This document shows positions 15,146 through 21,642 of a stretch of 24,867 bases of DNA, piece after piece. Positions within the stretch are counted from its first letter, which is position 1. Every line of letters begins with the position of its first letter. The translations under genes were made by a program, and so were the position numbers. The notes below the pieces were generated by a model, which ran no database searches, was not told where the DNA came from, and worked only from the letters and a program-made list of their open reading frames with translations. The DNA comes from an uncultured Acetatifactor sp. (GTDB lineage Bacteria; Bacillota; Clostridia; Lachnospirales; Lachnospiraceae). Location: NCBI GenBank assembly GCA_934394515.1, contig CAKRRU010000026.1, forward strand, positions 1-24,867, given 5' to 3'.

Positions 15146-15562
15146 CTGATTTCTGCCGTAAGTCAGTCCTGCATACACTGTCTGGGAATTATTCATCACG
15201 GGACCGGAAGGATTCTGATCCTGGATCTGTCTGTAGGCATCACAAAGAGGCTCTATCACTTTACGCACTTCCTCAAGCCCCGAGCGGTCTCCTCTGACTT
15301 CACACTGCGCAAGTCTGCGGATGCAATACAGATATAACCTGGAAAGTTCTCCTGCCGGGCTATACTCTCTGTGCAGAGAATTCAGAAGTTCATTGATGCA
15401 TCCCCTTGCCCTGTGAACAGCTTCCAGAAACTGTCTGTCTTCTGCCGCCTGTTCTCCGTCTGAAAGATATTGCAGAAGCATTTCATACAAAATCACTACC
15501 AGTTGTGTAGAATTTGCCTGCGTTATCCGCAGTGTAAATTGTTGCTTACATTCCTTTGTCAT
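15095..15562 (-). CDS. fliS: Flagellin export chaperone FliS
   Basis: This 155-residue cytoplasmic protein has the FliS helical pattern: FTLRITQANSTQLVVILYEMLLQYL near the N-terminus and a four-helix bundle predicted after it. FliS binds the C-terminus of newly made flagellin and keeps it unfolded for export. It is the third gene of the flagellar operon, 26 bases after flagellin, with GAGGA about nine bases before the ATG. It is somewhat longer than the roughly 130-residue family average because of a C-terminal tail (YAGLTYGRNQLTENMADQG) that lies antisense to the end of the DUF2508 gene. Similar tails are familiar from clostridial FliS, so I take it as real. Confidence 0.87.
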   Translation of the reverse strand: MTKECKQQFTLRITQANSTQLVVILYEMLLQYLSDGEQAAEDRQFLEAVHRARGCINELLNSLHREYSPAGELSRLYLYCIRRLAQCEVRGDRSGLEEVRKVIEPLCDAYRQIQDQNPSGPVMNNSQTVYAGLTYGRNQLTENMADQGANRGMLV

Positions 15563-15588
15563 CCGTATATTTCCTCTTACTCAGAATT

Positions 15589-16707
15589 TTACTGTAACAG
15601 CTGCAGTACCTGGGAAGGTCTCTCATTGGCCTGTGCCAGCATAGAAGTTCCCGCCTGTGCCAGAATCTGATAAGTTGTATAAGAAGTCATTTCCTCTGCC
15701 ATGTCTACATCCATGATACGGGAATATGCCGAAGTCATGTTTTCGCTGGTTACATCCAGGCTGTTGATGGCGGACTCCAGACGATTCTGGAATGCGCCCA
15801 GTCTGCCGCGGACAGAAGATACATATTTGATTGCGCCATCCAGTCTGGTAATCGCATCATCGGCACCTGCCGCCGTACTGACATCGATTTCTGCGATTCC
15901 CATATTCTGCAGGGATATTGCCGGAATATTTACTTCCAGAACCTGTCCCTCATTCGCTCCCACCTGCAGGCGCATGGCTCCGATACCTGTAGCATTGATC
16001 TCCAGATCTTTATATTCTGTTCCTGCCTTTGCGTCCGATACATCCAGTCGCATTTCAAAACCGTTTTCTCCGGTGATCGTCAGCAGATTATCTTTGATCT
16101 CTGTCTTCAGTGCCTTCGGATCACCGAATCCGTCTCCGAATGTAATATCCCCGTCCAACAGATATTTTCCTGTATTATCGGGATCTGCTTTCAGCTTCAT
16201 TGAGCTGATCGTGTATTTTTTCACCGGAACATCCGTAGAATAATAATTCACTTTAATGTCATCATTGTCTGTATATCCCTTGAGGTCGAATTCACCGTTC
16301 AACAGCTTCTGCCCGTTAAATTCGGTGACATTGGAAATTCTGGTGATCTCTTCTTTCAGCTGTGACACCTCATCCTGTACCGTTGCACGGTCACTGTCTG
16401 ACATGATCCCATTGGCTGCTTTTACAGAAAGCTCATTCATTCTTTGAAGCATCTCGCTGATCTCTGTCATGGCTCCGTCAGCTATTTCTATAATTGATAC
16501 ACCGTCACCGGCATTCTGATTTGCCACGGACAATCCTTCGATCTGTGCGTTCATGCGCTTAGACATTGCCAATCCTGCGGGGTTATCCTTTGCGTGGTTG
16601 ATCTTCAGTCCGGAAGAAAGTCTCTCCAATGATTTGGACAGCAGATCATCATTACCGGATAAGGCATTGTTGGACAACATTGCCGATACATTGTAATTAA
16701 TTCTCAT
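15589..16707 (-). CDS. hag: Flagellin
   Basis: This 372-residue protein has conserved flagellin ends: MRINYNVSAMLSNNAL at the start, SSGLKINHAKDNPAGLAMSKRM (31-52), and the C-terminal ENMTSAYSRIMDVDMAEEM... LAQANERPSQVLQLLQ. The middle (about 150-270) is the variable surface domain, moderately long, with a repeated KADPDNTGKYLLDGD-like strand pattern. It polymerises into the flagellar filament. The D1 region LQRMNELSVKAANG (87-100) keeps the Arg89 and Leu93 pair that in other flagellins is recognised by TLR5. AAGGAG lies nine bases before the ATG. It starts 13 bases after the DUF6240-like gene and precedes fliS. Confidence 0.95.
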   Translation of the reverse strand: MRINYNVSAMLSNNALSGNDDLLSKSLERLSSGLKINHAKDNPAGLAMSKRMNAQIEGLSVANQNAGDGVSIIEIADGAMTEISEMLQRMNELSVKAANGIMSDSDRATVQDEVSQLKEEITRISNVTEFNGQKLLNGEFDLKGYTDNDDIKVNYYSTDVPVKKYTISSMKLKADPDNTGKYLLDGDITFGDGFGDPKALKTEIKDNLLTITGENGFEMRLDVSDAKAGTEYKDLEINATGIGAMRLQVGANEGQVLEVNIPAISLQNMGIAEIDVSTAAGADDAITRLDGAIKYVSSVRGRLGAFQNRLESAINSLDVTSENMTSAYSRIMDVDMAEEMTSYTTYQILAQAGTSMLAQANERPSQVLQLLQ

Positions 16708-16720
16708 ATGTTGCTACTCC

Positions 16721-19570
16721 TTACTCTCTGCTGCTGTCTGCGACAGCCTGCAGGAATCCCTTTGCCAGACGGTACAACTGTCCGTCATCCGCCTGATCTT
16801 CTATTTTCTCTGCACTTTCCTGTGCTCCGTCTGCCATCCTTGTCATATCCCCGGAGTCAATGATGGAAATTTTCTCAACTTTCCAATCTGCAGAAGTATC
16901 ATTCTGAATCCATTCAAGGAATATATCGGAAGTCTTCTCCCATTTCGTAACCTCTTCCGGAGTATTTCCTGCGAGATAGCCTTCAATGCGGTCACCGGTC
17001 ACCTGCAAATGCGCCTCTAATCGGTCTTCTCCCATATTTACGCAAATATCCACGGAGCCCGTATTTTCACGGCCGTGCTGCAGGGTAAGATGGATTCCCG
17101 CCAACCGGTCGCCAAGATCCATGGGAAGAAAATATTCCTGTTTCTCCTGTAGATTTTCCGCAAGACACAATTGTTTATGCATCAGCTGCAGCTGCTTTAC
17201 ATCCAGGTGAGTGTCAGCCTGTTCCAGGCTGAATTCCTCGGTTTCCTCCATTGCTTTCTGCAGTGCGTTTCCGTATTCTTCGGAAAATTCCGCCTGATCC
17301 AGCTGTTCCCAGAGCTTCGATGCATCCGTTTCTTCCTGTGCCGTATTCCCGCTTGCTGCATTTATTGCTTCTCTATTGTATTTTTCACGATATCGCCTCA
17401 AACCTCCGAACAGTTCCGCAGGATGATCCGCCAATGCCTGTGCTGCCAGAAGATTGGATGCGCTGACCGGTATTTCGCCTTTTTGCAGCAGTTCTGCAGT
17501 CTCCGGTTCTGTATAAAGAGCCTTCTGCATCTGTTGCAGACTTTCACGGTAATAAGCATTCCTGCTTTCGTCGTCTTCCGACACCTCTGTCAGAATTTCC
17601 TCTGCCATTCCGGATCTGATCTGTTCCGAGATGTTATTATCGGAAACCCGTATTTCCCGTGTCAGCCCCGTAGCATCCGATACTTTCCAATCCATCGGCG
17701 CTGTTCTGCGGCTTCTTGCCGCTGCCAGCAATGAGGAAAACTGTAACTCGGCACCGGTATTGACTACTGCGCCTACGGCGGCGCCGTCCTCTCGCTCGAT
17801 CTGATGCACCATGCGGTAGATACCGATATAAGCCTTTCGCTCGTTCTCCGTAATCTCCTTTTTCTGCTCCAGCTGATACAGAAAACGGCTGTAGCTTTCT
17901 GCCTGTTCTTCATATCCCTGCGGATTTTCGGAGAAATAGTTTTCCAGCTCATCAAATGTTTTTTCCAAAGGATTTACACCGTCACGGATCATCTGCAATA
18001 CATTTTTCGGAGTCAGTTTCTCGATCACTCCACTGACCTGTCTGTCAGCATTCACTACTTTTTCTATATTTTCAGGTGTAATCTCCATGCGGTTATAGCC
18101 TAAAATGCGGACTGCACGTTCATTTTCGGGTGTTCTTTCCAATGACATATCTGTCAGAATATCATCTACATTGGAGAATGCCTTGCGGATATGATCTCCC
18201 AGATCCGCGCGGGGTGACGTCATAAGTGTCTCGTACTTCTCGCCTGCCTCTGCATAGGCATTCTGCATTGCTATACCTTCCTTATGGAAATCAGCAATGC
18301 TTTCCCGGTCTGCTCTCTGTTCCAGACCATAGGTACCCAGCAGATCCGCCGGCAGTCCCGGCAATTCTGAAGTCACCCGGACAGCCTGTGTATAAGATTC
18401 ATATTTTGCAACAGCCTGTTCATCACCGGGGAAATATTTCCCCGCAATCTCTGCTTCCGCTTTGCGAATCGCTTCTATCAGCTGTTCCATGGGCGCAGTA
18501 TCAATAGAGAAATCACTCTGCAAAAGTTTCACATTCACTTCCGCGGTCATCCGCAGACGAATTTCTTCCAACTGCTTTCTTGCAGTAAGGTTCTCTGCCG
18601 CAGTATTCCACTTTTCGTCCGAAAGCCAGTCCTGCACCATTCTTGCGGCTTTTTCATAGATATTTTCCTGTCTTCCCAGATTAGCATATACCGGCGATCT
18701 GCCTTCTGCGATTGCCGATGCGGCCGCTTTGGCAAACACATTCTCCTCCACAGGATAAGAAATGCTGTCCAATTCCGTAAGCTGCTGCAGGGTCTCTGCC
18801 GTCAGTGGCAGTCCGGCACTCACCAGCCACTCTGCCTTTTGCCTGTTTTCATCATTCACAGGCAATCCGGTCTCCGCAATGACCTTGTCCATCTGCTCCC
18901 AAAGTTCCCGGGGAACACTGTTCTTTTGCATCTGTGCACCGCTGTTCTCCGCCACATACAGGTTCCATATTTCCGGCTCCAGCTCATTATCCACCAGATA
19001 ACCGACGGCTCCTTCCCCAGGTGCTGTCAGCGATGCTGCCATATCCCAGGCCTTCTTCAATGCACTGATATTTTCCTGTGTCAGAGGAATATCTGCGGAC
19101 CGGAACTGATCTTCGATACTTCTGGCCAATGTATCACTTCCCACAGCTGCTGCCAGTGTATCCATGTCCAGATCATCCGTATAGCCCGCGATCTGCTGCC
19201 CGGAGCGGGCCAATTCTGCCTTAATCTTGTCCACAATCGTAACTGCGGTATCCTGATCCAGTTCTCCGGGATCAAAGCCTTCCTCACAGGCTTTTGCATA
19301 ATCTTCCTGTGACATCGTGTGGGACATAAGTGTCATATAATCCTGCTGCAGAGCCACATTGGCATTTCCGGCATCCTGTTGCAGTTCGATCAATGATTTT
19401 CCCTTCGTGCTCTCTTCCGTTCCCTGCGCCACCGGCAGCGCTCCGCTCTCATAAATCGCTCCAAAGGCATTCACCGCCCGGCTTTTTTTGCTGCGCTGTG
19501 CATCTGTCCTGACAGCTTCCGCTCTGCTTTCTGTTTCTTTTATCATCTGATTCTGAAATGTTATTTTCAT
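16721..19570 (-). CDS. Large DUF6240-like protein in the flagellin operon
   Basis: This 949-residue protein has no signal peptide or membrane helix. It is rich in helical Gln/Glu/Ala sequence. I recognise the layout as the DUF6240 family seen next to flagellar genes in Lachnospiraceae. The last about 150 residues (LPMDLGDRLAGIHLTLQHGRENTGSVDICVNMGEDRLEAHLQVTGDRIEGY) recall the C-terminal domain of FliK-type hook-length proteins, but this is a loose resemblance. It may be a flagellar assembly or length factor; function is not established. The ATG at 19570 is supported by AAGGA about eight bases upstream. Its stop is 13 bases before flagellin, so both genes should share an mRNA. Its promoter is unclear: only 50 bases separate it from the glgB terminator. 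Confidence 0.7.
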   Translation of the reverse strand: MKITFQNQMIKETESRAEAVRTDAQRSKKSRAVNAFGAIYESGALPVAQGTEESTKGKSLIELQQDAGNANVALQQDYMTLMSHTMSQEDYAKACEEGFDPGELDQDTAVTIVDKIKAELARSGQQIAGYTDDLDMDTLAAAVGSDTLARSIEDQFRSADIPLTQENISALKKAWDMAASLTAPGEGAVGYLVDNELEPEIWNLYVAENSGAQMQKNSVPRELWEQMDKVIAETGLPVNDENRQKAEWLVSAGLPLTAETLQQLTELDSISYPVEENVFAKAAASAIAEGRSPVYANLGRQENIYEKAARMVQDWLSDEKWNTAAENLTARKQLEEIRLRMTAEVNVKLLQSDFSIDTAPMEQLIEAIRKAEAEIAGKYFPGDEQAVAKYESYTQAVRVTSELPGLPADLLGTYGLEQRADRESIADFHKEGIAMQNAYAEAGEKYETLMTSPRADLGDHIRKAFSNVDDILTDMSLERTPENERAVRILGYNRMEITPENIEKVVNADRQVSGVIEKLTPKNVLQMIRDGVNPLEKTFDELENYFSENPQGYEEQAESYSRFLYQLEQKKEITENERKAYIGIYRMVHQIEREDGAAVGAVVNTGAELQFSSLLAAARSRRTAPMDWKVSDATGLTREIRVSDNNISEQIRSGMAEEILTEVSEDDESRNAYYRESLQQMQKALYTEPETAELLQKGEIPVSASNLLAAQALADHPAELFGGLRRYREKYNREAINAASGNTAQEETDASKLWEQLDQAEFSEEYGNALQKAMEETEEFSLEQADTHLDVKQLQLMHKQLCLAENLQEKQEYFLPMDLGDRLAGIHLTLQHGRENTGSVDICVNMGEDRLEAHLQVTGDRIEGYLAGNTPEEVTKWEKTSDIFLEWIQNDTSADWKVEKISIIDSGDMTRMADGAQESAEKIEDQADDGQLYRLAKGFLQAVADSSRE

Positions 19571-19620
19571 TTCTGTCGTCCTTTTCCACGGCAATTTTCT
19601 TGCATATAACGTAACTATGA

Positions 19621-19663
19621 AATAAAAGATGAGTGTACTCTCCGGTCACACTCATCTTTTATT
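19621..19663 (-). terminator. Hairpin terminator after glgB
   Basis: AATAAAAGATGAGTGT (19621-19636) and ACACTCATCTTTTATT (19648-19663) form a perfect 16-bp stem with an 11-base loop, and the descending minus-strand arm ends in TTTTATTTC. It lies about 60 bases after the glgB stop and directly upstream of the flagellar operon. It should end the TPR protein/glgB transcript; the symmetric T-tracts could also work in the other direction. Confidence 0.85.
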
Positions 19664-19723
19664 TCGGTTATTTCCCGTATTATCTTAACTATTTTCTTCA
19701 CCGGCACCTTCCGGTCAGACATC

Positions 19724-21628
19724 TCAGAACAGAAATACTGCTGCACCATAGGGCGGCAGATCAAAGCTGATGGAATAATCCTTATAGTGAAAAGGCTTTT
19801 TCTCCGCCATGATCACAGCCGGGATCTCATTGCCCCAGCCGCCGAAACGCTCCTCATCACTATTCAGCAGAAGCTTATATTTTTTCTTTTTCGGTACAGG
19901 TACGGTATAGTTCTCCCATTTCATAGGAGTCATATTTAATACAAACAACAGATTATTTTTACCATTAGAACATTTTCTGACAAAAGAATATGTACTGTGC
20001 TCTGCATCATCCGCATTCATCCATTCAAATCCGTCCCAGGTATTATCGATCTCATACAATGCAGGATACTTGCGATACAGTTCCAGCAGTTCTTTTACGT
20101 AAGTATGCACGCCCTGATTCAATTTCTCACCCAGCAGATACCAGTCAAGTTCACGCTCCTCGCTCCATTCTCTCTCCTGTCCGAAATCCTGTCCCATGAA
20201 CAGCAGTTTCTTGCCGGAATGTCCAAACATATAGGTATAGCCTACACGCAGATTTGCGTATTTATCTGCGGTATATCCGGGCATTTTATTTACCATGGAA
20301 CATTTCAGATGCACCACCTCATCGTGAGATAAAGGCAGAATATAATTCTCGCTGTCATTATAGCTCATGGCAAAAGTCATGGCATAATGATTGCCTTTGC
20401 GGTACAGTGGATCCAGCTTCATGTATTCACAGAAATCATGCATCCAGCCCATATTCCATTTGAAAGAAAATCCCAGTCCTTCCTCTCCGATATCGCTGGT
20501 CACATTCGGCCATGCCGTAGATTCTTCTGCGATCGTCACGAATCCGGGATAAGTTCCTCTGACAACAGAATTCAGATGGTGGAAAAACTCGATTGCCTCC
20601 AGGTTTTTATTGCCGCCGAATTTATTGGGTACCCACTGACCGTCCTTTTTACCGTAGTCCAAATACAGCATGGATGCCACCGCATCCACACGGATTCCGT
20701 CTACATGGAATTCTCTCAGCCAGAAAAGTGCATTGGCTACCAGGAAATTCTTTACTTCATTTTTTCCGTAATTGAATATTTTGGTACCCCATTCAGGATG
20801 CTCTCCCAGCCTGGGATCGGGATGTTCAAAAATACACTGTCCGTCAAATTCCGCAAGACCATGCGCATCTGTCGCGAAATGCGCCGGTACCCAGTCCAGA
20901 ATGACACCCACACCGGCCTTATGAAGCTCATTCACGAGATACATAAAGTCTTTCGGTGTTCCGTAACGGGACGTCGGTGCATAATATCCGGTCACCTGAT
21001 AGCCCCAGGAACCATCATACGGATGCTCTGCGATTCCCATCAGCTCCACATGGGTATATTTCATCTCTTTCAGATATTCTACGATACGTGCGGCAAATTC
21101 ACGATAATTATAAAAGCCTTCCGCCGTACCGTTATTCGGATGTTTCATAAAAGAGCCGATATGGCATTCATAAATCGCCATAGGTTCTTTGTTCATATCT
21201 TTTTTATCTCTGGCTTCCAACCATTTGGAATCATTCCAGTCAAATCCGGTAAGATCGGTGACAATAGATGCCGTCCCCGGTCTGTACTCCGCATAATTGG
21301 CAAAGGGATCCGCTTTGTAAAGCTTTCTGCCATCCCTTGCATAGATCAGGTACTTATACATGGCACCTTCTTCCACTCCCGGAATAAACAGACCCCAGAT
21401 GCCGCCCTCTCCCAGTTTCTGCATGGGATGCGACTCCTCATTCCAGTCATTGAATGTACCGATGACATTTATCTGCATGGCATTCGGTGCCCACACCCCG
21501 AAATAGACACCCTGTACCCCAGCTTCCACAGATAAATGAGCACCCAGCTTTTTATAAATGTCATAATGCGTTCCCTGGGCAAAAAGATACTGGTCTGCTT
21601 CTGAAATAAATACCTTCTCCTTCGTCAT
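19724..21628 (-). CDS. glgB: 1,4-alpha-glucan branching enzyme
   Basis: This 634-residue cytoplasmic enzyme (GH13) makes alpha-1,6 branches in glycogen-like glucans. An N-terminal carbohydrate-binding beta-domain (about 30-125, VYFGVWAPNAMQINVIGTFNDW) precedes the (beta/alpha)8 catalytic core. Catalytic residues are visible: Asp315 in DGIRVDAVASM (nucleophile), Glu368 in TIAEESTAW (acid/base) and Asp436 in LSHDEVVH. The C-terminal all-beta domain ends near residue 634. The ATG is backed by GGGAGG seven bases upstream. It follows the TPR/pseudo-AAA gene by 14 bases, hence the two are cotranscribed, and is followed by a strong terminator. Length is normal for the family. Confidence 0.97.
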   Translation of the reverse strand: MTKEKVFISEADQYLFAQGTHYDIYKKLGAHLSVEAGVQGVYFGVWAPNAMQINVIGTFNDWNEESHPMQKLGEGGIWGLFIPGVEEGAMYKYLIYARDGRKLYKADPFANYAEYRPGTASIVTDLTGFDWNDSKWLEARDKKDMNKEPMAIYECHIGSFMKHPNNGTAEGFYNYREFAARIVEYLKEMKYTHVELMGIAEHPYDGSWGYQVTGYYAPTSRYGTPKDFMYLVNELHKAGVGVILDWVPAHFATDAHGLAEFDGQCIFEHPDPRLGEHPEWGTKIFNYGKNEVKNFLVANALFWLREFHVDGIRVDAVASMLYLDYGKKDGQWVPNKFGGNKNLEAIEFFHHLNSVVRGTYPGFVTIAEESTAWPNVTSDIGEEGLGFSFKWNMGWMHDFCEYMKLDPLYRKGNHYAMTFAMSYNDSENYILPLSHDEVVHLKCSMVNKMPGYTADKYANLRVGYTYMFGHSGKKLLFMGQDFGQEREWSEERELDWYLLGEKLNQGVHTYVKELLELYRKYPALYEIDNTWDGFEWMNADDAEHSTYSFVRKCSNGKNNLLFVLNMTPMKWENYTVPVPKKKKYKLLLNSDEERFGGWGNEIPAVIMAEKKPFHYKDYSISFDLPPYGAAVFLF

Positions 21629-21642
21629 GGTTCTGCCTCCCG

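Noticed and set aside
19571..19620. Sigma-D (flagellar) promoter before the DUF6240-like gene
   Set aside because: I searched for TAAA-N15-GCCGATAT on the minus strand and found no match. A weak TTATAT-like -10 exists but has no convincing -35.
20387..21535. Plus-strand open frame of 382 codons
   Set aside because: It is antisense to glgB, whose catalytic motifs are intact on the minus strand. Its composition (His/Cys/Phe-rich) is typical of antisense shadows.
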